In this document: in pieces, positions 1 to 12,672 of the stretch
How positions within the stretch are numbered: the stretch's first letter is position 1
Layout of the letters: the number at the start of each line of letters is the position of its first letter
Assembly: GCF_027579695.1 (NCBI RefSeq)
Contig: NC_083570.1
Coordinates: 92,081,999-92,145,998, forward strand
Length of the DNA stretch: 64,000 nt
Source: Neoarius graeffei
Taxonomy: Eukaryota > Chordata > Actinopteri > Siluriformes > Ariidae
Reading direction: 5' to 3'
Position numbers and translations under genes: made by a program
The notes under the pieces: model-generated
The model's input: only the letters and a program-made list of their open reading frames with translations
What the model was told of the DNA's origin: nothing
Databases searched by the model: none

Positions 1-563
1 AACCGCCAGGTCGCATTCATCCGACTTACACGTCATCAGCAAGCCACAAACGTCACTATTCTGCGCTGAAGTAGGCGGCGGGTCTCTCAAAAAAGTTACA
101 ACAACATGGCGCATAATCACGGGCGCAGATAGAGGGTGGGACTCGTCCCACCCAGATTTAAATTCACCTCGTTCGGTCCCCCCCACTTATAGGGAGGAAA
201 AAACGTCTATGCTGTCTTTCTTTGCATAAGGCAAACCTCACGGAAAAATCAAAAGACTAATTACCATTCGGTTTATTGAGGTGCACGGCAGTGTATACAT
301 AGTTGCAACAACTCACATAAAACAAAACAAAGACTGATATTCGGTTGGTTGAGCTGCGCAGACTGCACAGGTTGCGAGCTCGAGCTTGGTTGCTATGGTA
401 ACCCACAAGTTTGACCGGCATATCGGGGTTGGGGTTGGTTTGCTGGCAGCTTTGTCCCCCCAGTTTTTTGTCCCCCCCCCAGTTCAAAAAACGTATCTGT
501 GCCCCTGCGTATGACATCAATGCGAGGGACGCTTTGGGCTGTGAAGGTTCTGAATCTTCTCAA

Positions 564-668
564 TGGAAGGACGCAGAGGTTAGGGAGCTGATTTCCATTT
601 GGGGGGATGCAGCTATTCAAGCTAGATTGGATGAGTCATACCGCAACTGGGCGGTTTTACTTCCGTAA
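564..668 (+). pseudogene. Myb/SANT-like (MADF-type) domain fragment of a transposon
   Basis: An open stretch encodes WKDAEVRELISIWGDAAIQA followed by RLDESYRN, then loses similarity and stops at 668. This tryptophan-spaced helix pattern is typical of the Myb/SANT-like DNA-binding proteins of PIF/Harbinger elements. The flanks 1-563 and 669-890 are repeat-like, but I could not find terminal repeats. Confidence 0.5.
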
Positions 669-895
669 ACACTGGCCATGCTCACTGCGTGTGACGTCGT
701 CGTATCCTGCAATGCGCATGCGGAACACTTTTAGGTCGCTTTTCGTTCATACTGAGGATCACATACAAGTCGCATATATTTGTTAATGTGAACGACCTCA
801 CAAAAAAATCGGATTTCACAAAAAAATCGGAATTGAGCATTAAGCCTTGCAGTGTGAACGTAGCGATAGTAAGAACATTTTATAACATAGGCTGA

Positions 896-2484
896 CAGTG
901 GTGCTTGAAAGTTTGTGAACCCTTTAGAATTTTCTATATTTCTGCATAAATATGACCTAAAACAACATCACATTTAAAAAAAGAGAACCCAGTTAAACAA
1001 ATGAGACAAAAATATTATACTTGGTCATTTATTTATTGAGGAAAATGATCCAATATTACATATCTGTGAGTGGCAAAAGTATGTGAACCTCTAGGATTAG
1101 CAGCTAATTTGAAGGTGAAATTAGAGTCAGGTGTTTTCAATCAATAGGATGACAATCAGGTGTGAGTGGGCACCCTGTTTTATTTAAAGAACAGGGATCT
1201 ATCAAAGTCTGTTCTTCACAACACATGTTTGTGGAAGTGTATCATGGCACGAACAAAGGAGATTTCTGAGGACCTCAGAAAAAGCATTGTTGATGCTCAT
1301 CAGGCTGGAAAAGGTTACAAAACCATCTCTAAAGAGTTTGGACTCCACCAATCCACAGTCAGACAGATTGTGTACAAATGGAGGAAATTCAAGACCATTG
1401 TTACCCTCCCCAGGAGTGGTCGACCAACAAAGATCACTCCAAGAGCAAGGCGTGCTTTAGTCAGCAAGGTCACAAAGGACCCCAGGGTAACTTCTAAGCA
1501 ACTGAAGGCCTCTCTCTCATTGGCTAATGTTAATGTTCATGAGTCCACCGTCAGACGAACACTGAACAACAATGGTGTGCATGGCAGAGTTGCAAGGAGA
1601 AAGCCACTGCTCTCCAAAAAGAACATTGCTGCTCATCTGCAGTTTGCTAAAGATCACGTGGACAAGCCAGAAGGCTATTGGAAAAATGTTTTGTGGATGG
1701 ATGAGACCAAAATAGAACTTTTTGGTTTAAATGAGAAGCGTTATGTTTGGAGAAAGGAAAACACTGCATTCCAGCATAAGAACCTTATCCCATCTGTGAA
1801 ACATGGTGGTGGTAGTATCATGGTTTGGGCCTGTTTTGCTGCATCTGCGTCAGGACGGCTTGCCATCATTGATGGTATAATTCAGAATTCATTGTTCCAG
1901 CGAATTCTAAAGGAAAATGTCAGGACACCTGTCCATGAACTGAATCTCAAGAGAAGGTGGGTCATGCAGCAAGACAACGACCCTAAGCACACAAGTCGTT
2001 CTACCAAAGAATGGTTAAAGAAGAATAAAGTGAATGTTTTGGAATGGCCAAGTCAAAGTCCTGACCTTAATCCAATGGAAATGTTGTGGAAGGACCTGAA
2101 GCGAGCAGTTCATGTGAGGAAACCCACCAACATCCCAGAGTTGAAGCTGTTCTGTGTGGAGGAATGGGCTAAGATTCCTCCAAGCCGGTGTGCAGGACTG
2201 ATCAACAGTTACCACAAACGTTTAGTTGCAGTTATTGCTGCACAAGGGGGTCACACCAGATACTGAAAGCAAAGGTTCACATACTTTTGCCACTCACAGA
2301 TGTAATATTGGGTCATTTTTCTCAATAAATAAATGACCAAGTATAATATTTTTGTCTCATTTGTTTAACTGGGCTCTCTTTATCTACTTCTAGGACTTGT
2401 GTGAAAATCTGATGATATTTTAGGTCATATTTATGCAGAAATATAGACAATTCTAAAGGGTTCACAAACTTTCAAGCACCACTG
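896..2484 (+). mobile_element. Tc1-A copy 1, Tc1/mariner transposon, complete
   Basis: Ends CAGTGGTGCTTGAAAG and its inverse CTTTCAAGCACCACTG, within ~210-bp inverted repeats. Each repeat carries an outer and an inner direct repeat (AAAGTTTGTGAACCC and AAAGTATGTGAACCT), the IR/DR plan. The right flank is TA; the left flank reads GA, probably a mutated TA. Carries an intact transposase. Confidence 0.93.
1244..2266 (+). CDS. Tc1-A transposase, intact 340 aa
   Basis: A DDE transposase for cut-and-paste movement into TA sites. The ATG of [16 protein letters not shown] gives 340 residues, the usual Tc1 length; an upstream in-frame extension starting at GTG 1166 is less likely. The N-terminal half holds two helix-turn-helix (paired-like) units separated by a basic SGRPTKIT motif. 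The catalytic triad is visible as D in [11 protein letters not shown] in [10 protein letters not shown] and E in NPMEMLW, with exactly 34 residues between the last two (DD34E). No stop or frameshift, so the copy may still be functional. It lies upstream of the first hmgxb3 exon seen here, probably in an intron. Confidence 0.93.
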   Translation: MARTKEISEDLRKSIVDAHQAGKGYKTISKEFGLHQSTVRQIVYKWRKFKTIVTLPRSGRPTKITPRARRALVSKVTKDPRVTSKQLKASLSLANVNVHESTVRRTLNNNGVHGRVARRKPLLSKKNIAAHLQFAKDHVDKPEGYWKNVLWMDETKIELFGLNEKRYVWRKENTAFQHKNLIPSVKHGGGSIMVWACFAASASGRLAIIDGIIQNSLFQRILKENVRTPVHELNLKRRWVMQQDNDPKHTSRSTKEWLKKNKVNVLEWPSQSPDLNPMEMLWKDLKRAVHVRKPTNIPELKLFCVEEWAKIPPSRCAGLINSYHKRLVAVIAAQGGHTRY

Positions 2485-2863
2485 TATGTATTGTTGTTTT
2501 TGCTATAAAGGAGATGCATTGTGCAGAGTTGTGATTTGAATCAGATATGAGTTTACAGTAGTGTGGAGACATGACACAGCATTTCATTTGACATTGGACA
2601 AAAACCTAGAGCTTTGTGCTGACAGAAGGAATGCAAAAATTGCTTAAAGCAATATATATAAAAGCGCGCTGGGGGGGAAAATGCAGTATGTTTCTGGGGT
2701 TTTAATGAACCTTTGTTATTGTGCAGTATATATTTTGAAAGAGCACTAGTTTGTCAGTCACAAACAATAATTTGATTTATGTGTTAACTTTGTATTATAA
2801 TTAAGCATCTTTTGCATTACTAACTAAACGTTTATATGTTGATTTTCGTATTGTATTTTTTAG

Positions 2864-2962
2864 GAGCTGGTAGAAAACAAAGTTGTCCCTGCAGTCAACC
2901 CAGTAATGATGCTCCCCTTGGTGAACCACGCCAAACCAGAGCCTAAGCCCTCCTTTAAACTA
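2864..2962 (+). CDS. hmgxb3: hmgxb3 exon (first in window)
   Basis: A 33-codon phase 0-0 exon after a T-rich acceptor ending TTTTTTAG. It starts [13 protein letters not shown] and ends near PKPSFKL at a TA/GTCAGT donor. It is a proline/lysine linker with no domain. The donor is weaker than the others, so the 3' edge could move by a few bases. Confidence 0.65.
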
Positions 2963-5900
2963 GTCAGTAGTACTTCTAAATGGTTCTTGCTGAATTCTTT
3001 TTTTTTATTATTATTTTTAACATTGTATGTACTGATGAATTATGAAACTATCATTGTCCATCCATAGTTGTCTTTAGTATAATTGTACTGTGTAATCTTT
3101 AAAACCCTGAGCTCTGATTCACTGTCAGTAGTGACGCATTTGACTTCTGGTTTCAGTCCATAAAGTACACTAGGAGGGGTCGAGGCTATTGTAGCACTCC
3201 TGGATGCTCTTTCTCCTACGTGACTCGCCATAAACCTCCTCGCTGTCCTGACTGTGGACAGCACCTCGGTGGAAAGTGGTTTCCGTCCGTGAGTCAATCC
3301 ATCTCCTCAATGTTACTCATTTGTCTTTCGAATGAAATAACAAGGTGACTTGACGTAGTCCTGCTAACTACTAGCTCCGTGTTTGATGTTTTGGCCCATG
3401 AGTCATACACGCAAAGGGTTTTTAGTGCATCTGGCCATAAGCCCGATGAGCTGTTCCCATGGCTCAGCATCCGTCGTCCACAGTTCAGTTAAATCGTATT
3501 TCCTCCATCAGTTCTACACAGATTTCCGTTCTGATTGTTTTGTTTGAAAGAACTCATCACTCCGCACAAAACCTGGTCATTGTTTTGTCAAATATTTTGC
3601 TAACGAGTTCATAATTAGGCCAAATTAACGAATTTTCCAGGCCTCTCAGTAGAATTTTATCTCCTGTCTAATTTCTCATCCGATTCCAGTTCTGATTGAT
3701 GTTTGTTTGTTTGTTTGTTTTGGCTAGATTTTCCCATAAGGAACAAAATTTGTTCATTTGTTTGTTGATTTTCCTGTTGTAAACAAGTTGTTTACAAGTT
3801 TGTTTATTTTCCAGTCCCCCCAGGATTCCGCGGGCCTTTTTTGTGATTGTTGCGGGCTAAAATGTCTGATGTTGCAGGGGGGTTTTCCAAAAAATTGCGA
3901 TGAAAGTTGCGGTGCTTTTTAGGTTTTTGTTGCGATTACATTGCAGGAGGAAGTGAAAGTTGCGAGAAATTGTTGCGATTTTCTCTTTTTGTGATTAAAA
4001 TTGAGTGATGTGTTAAATATTAAGTTATTACTGAAAAACTATCGATTAAAAAAACAAAGACACTGAGAAATGGTCCTATAAACAACTTTACCAATATAAA
4101 AGATTAGCAGGACTACAAAAATGCAGAAAAATAGGCTTTACTTACTTATCCAAATGCACCTGTTGGTTCAAAAGTTAAAGTGCAGAGAACCTCACAGCAC
4201 AACATGAAGTTACTTTAAAATATAATATAAATGCCTCAGCTTTCATGTAAGAAAAAAACTATTAATACTAGTACTGTGTGCAGGCAGTCTCTCCTGAAGA
4301 CTAAATTAAACAATAATTATAAACTAATAAAATAAATGTCTCAGGCTTCATAGAAGAAAAAAAAACAGTTTGAACAGAATCTCACAGTATGATGCTGAAG
4401 CTGCCTAAACAATGGAAAATAAAATACCATTTTGGCAAAAATGCTGGCATCCATTAATTTCTTGTATTAAGTAAAAAAATAATGTAAAGTGCACACAGTC
4501 CTTCACTGTAAACATAGCACACTTTCGGTAACAGAATTTAAGCCTACATAAACACTGACTCGCACATGCTGCTTCTCTTGAACGTATACACGGTAGTAAG
4601 GCGGAAGGTAGTTTGTCGACGTCACCTCAAGACGACGCCAACGGTTGGTCAAATTTGCGGGAAAGTTGCGGTGACTGGATATAATTGCAAGACCGCCCTG
4701 AATTCGCGGGGATTGGTTGAATTTGCGTTGAAGTTGCAAATCGCAACATCGCGAAATCCTGGAGGGTCTGATTTTCAGTTTAAGCGTATCTCCTCCGTCA
4801 ATTCGCCACGGATTTCCATTCCGATTTGTTTTATTTGAAAGATCTAGATCTTCTGTACAACACTTGGTCATTGTATTGTCAATTTTTTGCGAACAAATTA
4901 GTAATTAGGTCAGCTTAACACATTTTCTTCTCATTTATTGAACAAATTCAGTTCTGATGGATGTTTTGGGTCGATCTTCCTTCAGGGAACAAAATTTAGT
5001 CCTTTGTTGATTTTCCTGTTGTAAACAATTATTCGTGGAGGTTGGTCCTCGCTCACATTTTCACATTTCAGTTCTGTTTTGGTCGTCATGGTTGTTTTGA
5101 TGGCAGGCCAGATGAGCAACGACATCCTTGACGCTCTGGTTTTCAGGGTTCGTACAGTCATGGAAAACCTGGAAAAGTTATGGTATGTGATTTATGTCGT
5201 TTTCCAGGACTGGAATACTCCTGGAAACACGAGCACCCTGGAAAAGTTATGGAATTTATCTGCCTTCCTTTGTGAACAGACAATGTGATTTAAAATTGGT
5301 TATTGTATATTGTAAACAACTTATAATAAGAAAATCATGCGTGTTGATTTGATTAATCAGCCAGTGCGGAGATCATTACTGATCCGCTTTTTCCCCCTCT
5401 CCGGCCACTGTTCATATCATGTGTGACGTGCGTTGCCTAGATGCAGTGTAAACTTCCTTCAGTCTTTAGATCAGATCGTGTGGCTTGTACTATGCCAAGA
5501 GACAAAGTACACAATGCCAGGGAAATGTACATTTAATAATGTCTGGCTTCATGCCGAAAAATACAAATCGTGGTTGGAGAGGGTAGAGGACCCTGGAAGA
5601 GCCAAATGTGTCTTATGCAGTAAAATATTCGACATAGCTAACATGGGAGAAGCAGCTCTTACTAGCCATGCCAAAGGCGCTAAGCACCAAGCTGTAGTCG
5701 CTGCCTGCCAAGCAAACTCAATCGGCAGTTTTTTTTCAACCTCACACGACGACACCCACATCCACGCTGACATCTACCTGCATTACTGCCACTTCGTCTT
5801 TGAGACGAGGAACGCTTTCAAATACTGTAACTAGAAATGACTCACTTACTGCGGAGATATTCTGGGCGCGAAAGGTAATCAAAGCTCACTACTCCTTCAA

Positions 5901-6116
5901 GTCGTGTGAGGATACAGCCCAGTTGTTCCAGGCCATGTTTCCCGATAGTCAGATAGCCACAAGATTTGCGTGCGGTGAATAGGGTTGCAAAGGGGCGGAA
6001 AATTTCCGGAAAGTTTCCATGGAAACTATGGTACGGGAATTTTGGGAATTTTCAAAAAAAAAAAAAGCACTGGAATTACGGTAATTTAGGGGAATTATTT
6101 AATTATTTTATTAGAA

Positions 6117-6181
<65 letters not shown>

Positions 6182-9100
6182 TTATATATATAAAATCATC
6201 TCATCTCATTATCTGTAGCCGCTTTATCCTGTTCTACAGGGTCGCAGGCAAGCTGGAGCCTATCCCAGCTGACTACGGGCGAAAGGCGGGGTACACCCTG
6301 GACAAGTCGCCAGGTCATCACAGGGCTGACACATAGACACAGACAACCATTCACACTCACATTCACACCTACGGTCAATTTAGAGTCACCAGTTAACCTA
6401 ACCTGCATGTCTTTGGACTGTGGGGGAAACCGGAGCACCCGGAGGAAACCCACGCGGACACGGGGAGAACATGCAAACTCCGCACAGAAAGGCCCTCGCC
6501 GGCCACGGGGCTCGAACCCGGACCTTCTTGCTGTGAGGCAACAGCGCTAACCACTACACCACCGTGCCGCCATATATTTTATAAACATTTATTATTTATT
6601 AATTATTTATTTATTATTAAGTCATAAACAAACAAATATAAACATTTTATTTTGTCATCAGCAGACATTATTGCAAAATGGAGACAATTAAAACACGATT
6701 ACAACATTTTAGCACATCTGATGTCCCATTAAACTAGCACTAACACATTTTGCTGTAGCTAGCTAGCATGAGAATTTATTCAATGAAATGTTCTAATTAT
6801 CTTACATTTACATTTATTTTTACCAGTAAGCTAGCATTAAATTTAGTTTTCTTACATGAAATGTTCATAGGAAGCTTTCATTTAGCTTATCTGGTTTCCC
6901 ATTAAGCTAGCACAATTTGCTGTAACCAGCATCACAAGCTAACTACTTCAATGAAATGGCACAATTCTAATTTACAAGTAAATTAGCACTAGATTTATTC
7001 TACTATACCTTTTCATTTTTACTTAAATACCATAATAGATAAAAAATCATCCTCAAACATCCTCAAAACTTACTTGATGGCATGTAGTCCTTTGTCTGTA
7101 ATGTGTGATCTCGGCAGTTTGTATTTAAAACAGTCCTAGCTCTTCAGAATTCTAGAAGTTATTGTGCATGTGATAGAGGGATGCAAAATGCATGTAAGGG
7201 GTGTGGCTTCAATGGCTCCTGAGAAAATAACATGTTTTGTCCATGTGAGTGAGTAACAGTGTGCTATGCACAACTTTATTCCCATAAATCTGCCTCTTTT
7301 AACCAAGATTATGCTACAATATTTTTTTCTATTTACTTAATTGATGTCCACTTTCAAAATTCCCAGTCTTTTCCCGAAAATTCCCATGGAAAGTTTCCAC
7401 CTTTGAAAATTCCCGGAATTTTGCAACTCTAGCGGTGAACGCAAGTGTGCATATCTCTGCACATTTGGACTATCTTCATAACAAGGTAAAGAAGAGAATG
7501 AGAATGCGAGATTGTGAAAGCAGCCATAACATTTATATCCTGTTTATTCCGAACATGCATATTTGATGTTTGAACATATTGATCGAATAACAACGCAAAC
7601 AATGAACTCCAGTCTTCAGCTCAGACAAAATAAGTGAGAAGGAATGAGGTGAATGCAGCACCAAATAAGAGAAGCAGAAAGAATGTAACTCAAGAAAACC
7701 CCGATTAATCCATTAAATGTCTAGGTTCACATTCGTGAACCCCTACTACAACACACCTTTCCTATTAGTTTCACTGTAGTTACTGAATAAATGAACTTAA
7801 ATGGTTATAATGTGGAAAATTCCTTTTAATTTTGTTCTAAGGGTGTGCACATTTTGGTTGCATCGTCGCTTCTATTAAACCAGGGATGTGATTTTTCCGT
7901 GAATTCGCGGAATTCCGCTTTTTTCACCTCAAAACTTGAAGAAAAAATTTTTTCCGATTTTTCCCTCATCCACATTCGTATCCTATTCGTTCCGACTTTG
8001 TTTGAAAGATGGCAGCCTCAGATTTGCATTTTTACGCTCGATCACGGAGGCTGCCATCTTTCGACTCTTTGTTTGAAGCGAGCTTACGTACAGCTATCTG
8101 ACAAGCGCGTTCATTGTTTGTTACAGAGCGATGAGCCAATCACGTACCTCGTTTCATCTCAATGACGGAATTGCGTAAATGACGTAATTACGTCAATGAG
8201 ATGAAACGAGGTACGTGATTGGCTCATTGCTCTGTAACAACCAATGAACGCGCTTGTTAGATAGCTGTACGTAAGCTCGCTTCAAACAAAGAGTTGAAAG
8301 ATGGCAGCCTCCGTGATCGAGCGTAAAGATGCAAATCGAGTTAAAGAAATCGACAGAATAGTGAAAAAGAAGTTCCGCTTGGAATGGTTGGAGAAAAACC
8401 GCGGCTCGCCTCGGGGCGAATTACGTCACAAGGCGCGGGGCTAGCGGGCCCTGCTCGCGCTGGTTCTTTGGGGTGTGTGTGTGAGAGAGAGAGTGTGTGT
8501 GTGAGAGTGAGTGAGTGTGTGAGAGTGAGCGAGAGTGTGTGTGTCAGAGTTGCATGTTGACCATTAAATTGGCTTGAATTTGTTAATCATGACAAGTTTT
8601 TTCTTGTGTGTTTGCTTGCCATTTTAGTACAATTTTTAAGTCAGAAAACCCCAGAACCCAGGAGCTTCGGGGGGCTTCCCCCCTTGTCCCCCCACCAGGC
8701 CGCTGCCCTGGACCAGCTGGGGGCTGTGGCCCCCAGCCCCCCGGCTAAAATTTTCAGATAATTTCACCAGCCCCAAATCACATCCCTGATTAAACACTTT
8801 GTACTAGCTATGGTTTACATAATATTTGGCATATATATGGCGGCACGGTGGTGTAGTGGTTAGCGCTGTTGCCTCACAGCAAGAAGGTCCTGGGTTCGAG
8901 CCCCGTGGCCGGCGAGGGCCTTTCTGTGCGGAGTTTGCATGTTCTCCCCGTGGGTTTCCTCCGGGTGCTCTGGTTTCCCCCACAGTCCAAAGACATGCAG
9001 GTTAGGTTAACTGGTGACTCTAAATTGACCGTAGGTGTGAGTGTGAATGGTTGTCTGTGTCTATGTGTCAGCCCTGTGATGACCTGGCGACTTGTCCAGG

Positions 9101-9194
9101 GTGTACCCCGCCTTTCACCCGTAGTCAGCTGGGATAGGCTCCAGCTTGCCTGCGACCCTGTAGAACAGGATAAAGCGGCTACAGATAATGAGAT

Positions 9195-9236
<42 letters not shown>

Positions 9237-12200
9237 GTTGTGGTCAGAAGTTTACATACAGTGGCATGAATGTCATGGCAATATTTGGGCTTTCAGTCAT
9301 TTCTCTGAACTGTTCTTTTTCTGTGGCAGAATGTACAGCAGACATCTTTAATTAAAAAAACAACACTAGAATTTGGTGCACAAGTTTTAATGTTCTTTGG
9401 GTTTTCTGAAATCAACACAGGGTCAAAACTATACATACAGCACACCTAATATTGACATTTTAGAGGTTATGCGTAGTCATGGAAACTTGTGGCCAACTCA
9501 TGGAAAAGTCATGGAAATTTGTTGGTTAAAATGTGTACGAACCCTGGGTTTTAAATTATTGTTAGTTGTAAACGATCTGAGCGTCCACCAAACAAATCTC
9601 TGTGAATTAGCGAGTTATTATGGAAATAACATCATAGAACAAGCATGTTAATATAGTATAAGCCTCCGATTTGCCCTGCAGTCCACGCTATTGTCAGAGC
9701 TGCTGTTGTAGAAGATAAATCAACACCCGCTGACCAATCAGAATTGAGAATTCAGCAGCGCTGAAGTATAAAATGCCGTAATTGTGGCTATATGAGATCT
9801 TTGACTGTCTGTTTCCACGTATAGTGTTCGAGCTTCATTTCCCCTCAGTAATATGAGATGTTTGCTGAGAGATTTCATGCGCCTTCATTTCAGGCAGCCA
9901 AAAAAGCAGGACCTGGTTCTAACCCGTCTCCACAAAAACTGAAAGGTCACCCTGATGGTTCCAGTTCTGCTGAAGTGGCTATTCAGAGCACCGTTCAGCC
10001 ATCTGACACGGTCACCGGACAAACACAGGCACCCAAGAGCAAAAGCGACAAAACAGTGCGTCATCCTAAGGTTCCAGCCGACGTCTCTGCAGCATCCGCG
10101 AATGCTCCTGGACCCTGGAGGAGAGAAAAGATGGGTGTAGTTACGGTTTATCAACCAGCCGGTGGTGGTGGTGGTGCCTTTGACAAAACTTCAGACGCCT
10201 TTCAGCTGTCAGGATCAACAGCTGTCATGTGAGCAGATTTGTTAGAAATGGAATTAAACTTTGGTTTGGCATTGAAGCATATATGAATATTGTTCAACCA
10301 ATTGTGCTACATATCCCTCATTAGTATAACTGTACTGTAACTGTATCTAATGTAGCCTGAGATTGAATTTCATTTTAACAAGTTCATCTTTGACTCAATG
10401 TTCAAGTGGGTTAAGTGGTGGCCATGTCCAGGTCATTAGCAAAGACACGGGTCAGAAACGGCGCATTCGGGCCATTCTCCCCGCCCCTGCCACCAAAAGT
10501 AAGCACTGTATCAAACATGATTAACTTTTTACCCCATATATTTGTGGAGTTCCTGGTGGTTTGGCACTCGGTGGGATTTTAATGCTGGTTTTTGCTGAAT
10601 CTTTAACAGGCATTCCGTCTCAGCCAGCGGTTGTTCAGTGGATAACAGTGCCTCCAAGTAAGATTAAAGGCGACACAAAAATCGCAGCTCGAACAGGTAA
10701 TAATTAACAATTATTCCACAAAATCAAGTCGTACATGAGCTGATAGCCGACGAGGCGTGTCGTGCCGAGTTGGCTGTCAGCCATGTACGACGAGATTGAG
10801 GCTTTATTCTATCCACATTCACTGGATTTTGAGAAACGGAGCGTTTTTATTTCTCATCTCATTATCTGTAGCCGCTTTATCCTGTTCTACAGGGTCGCAG
10901 GCAAGCTGGAGCCTATCCCAGCTGACTACGGGCGAAAGGCGGGGTACACCCTGGACAAGTCGCCAGGTCATCACAGGGCTGACACATAGACACAGACAAC
11001 CATTCACACTCACATTCACACCTACGGTCAATTTAGAGTCACCAGTTAACCTAACCTGCATGTCTTTGGACTGTGGGGGAAACCGGAGCACCCGGAGGAA
11101 ACCCACGCGGACACGGGGAGAACATGCAAACTCCACACAGAAAGGCCCTCGCCGGCCCCGGGGCTCGAACCCGGACCTTCTTGCTGTGAGGCGACAGCGC
11201 TAACCACTACACCACCGTGCCGCCACTTATTGCAAATTTGATAAATTTAAAACTTTATACAAAATGTCCCACAAAATAATTTCCGCTTCAGCGGACTTCT
11301 TAAAAACCTAGCAATGGCTGCATGAATTGACTGACTTGTTTTTTATAGAAAGTCCTGTCTCGCTGTCGTGCCGAGGTATAGAATAGCTTTAGACATTTAT
11401 TTAATTCTTCCTTGGACATTTCAGTGACACAATTTTCAAACTACTTTGGGCTTTTGAACCAGTCAAAAAAGAATTCAACAAATTTTAATGCTTAAAGGTG
11501 GAAAACGTAAACAAACCGGCGAAATTACAGGAGCAATTTGTGAAAAATGCTATAATAAGAATTCTTGAAAAACAAACAAAAAATGATGTGTTCTTACCAT
11601 CAAATACTTTCATTCCATATTTTGTTGCTTTTATTTTGTATTCGTTGGGGTTTTGTTTTCGAGTCAAGTTTTTGTTTTGTCTTCGGTTCAGCAACACCAG
11701 TTTGTTTTTCTCTACTCATGGTATATGAGCTGATAGCCTAGTAGTAGAGTAGCCAATCGGAGCACACGATTGCTCATATCCAGTGAATATGGATAGAATA
11801 TATATATTTATTTTTTTCGCGGTCCAAATCCTGCGCTCTGATTGGCTGGCGAGCGGGTCCGTGTCCTACGGTACGGGCCCCGGTTATGGACCTCTGGTGA
11901 CTCGCTCGTTCACAACAACAACAACAAACATAGTAGCATTTTTTGTCAACATTTATCTTTTTTATAAGATTTATTTATAAGATTATCAAAAATCTTATAA
12001 ATTTTTGCCAGCATTTCTCAGGAGAATAGCTTTAATTTTACAGCATGGATAGCGATAATGACAGTATTCACAGCGAAAGCGAGTTTTACTACCCTGAGGA
12101 AGAAGAAATAAAAGAAAACATTTCAGGAGAAAGCTTAAAACCTCTAATTTGCTAACAGTTTGATCTAATTAGTTAATGAGGCCCATTTTGGACCATGTTA

Positions 12201-12640
12201 TCCTAATACATAATATTACAGGGCTCGAAATTCGCGGTGGTCCGGTCGCCCGAGGCGACTTAATTTGTCATTTGGCGGGTAATTCCTGTCACTAGCCAGC
12301 TGAAAATAAAAAATATACATGAAGCGAAGATTCAGACACACCGTCAACTAAAGCCGCCACATATTAAGTGTGTGCCGTGTCTGTGTTAATCGATGTGTTT
12401 ATCGGCAGGACGGAAAATACCGAAGAATTCGAATCGTATCGTGTACGATTCAGGCTGTCGGTTTTTTCACTACTGCGCATGCATATAACGCATCTCGCTG
12501 AATATCGCAGTAATCACGTGTAGTATTGGAGCAGGTGGGTGGAGCACAGAAGCACGGCAGGCCAGAACTGAGTTCTCAATGAACTATTTATTGCTAGCTT
12601 TTCAGCCTTTTATCACTTCCCAGTTGCGCGCGTGCACGCG

Positions 12641-12672
<32 letters not shown>

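Larger units (their letters stand above)
5980..7431. mobile_element. hAT-S copy 1 (TAGGGTTGCAAA family), non-autonomous
   Basis: Ends TAGGGTTGCAAAG and TTTTGCAACTCTA. The flanks are a perfect 8-bp duplication GCGGTGAA (5972-5979 and 7432-7439). It contains an (AT)n tract and a minus-strand SINE; without them it parallels copy 2 at 18925-21639. No transposase. Confidence 0.88.
5144..9546 (+). mobile_element. hAT-type element Q (BED finger), about 4.4 kb with nested insertions
   Basis: Ends CAGGGTTCGTAC and GTACGAACCCTG, flanked by GGTTTT on both sides (5138-5143 and 9547-9552), suggesting a 6-bp duplication. It encloses a BED-finger ORF, a second hAT (5980-7431), a palindromic MITE (7881-8788), two SINEs and a Tc1 end fragment. 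Confidence 0.7.

Noticed and set aside
7845-8165. 106-codon ORF
   Set aside because: It runs through the arm of a long palindrome inside a MITE and has no protein features.
8839-8910. Possible tRNA genes at the SINE heads
   Set aside because: A- and B-box-like motifs are present, but there is no cloverleaf with an anticodon arm, and the body and tail are SINE-like.
10819-11136. Recurring ORF ([17 protein letters not shown]) found in many places on either strand
   Set aside because: It is the SINE body read in one frame. Repetition comes from the SINE, not from a gene family.
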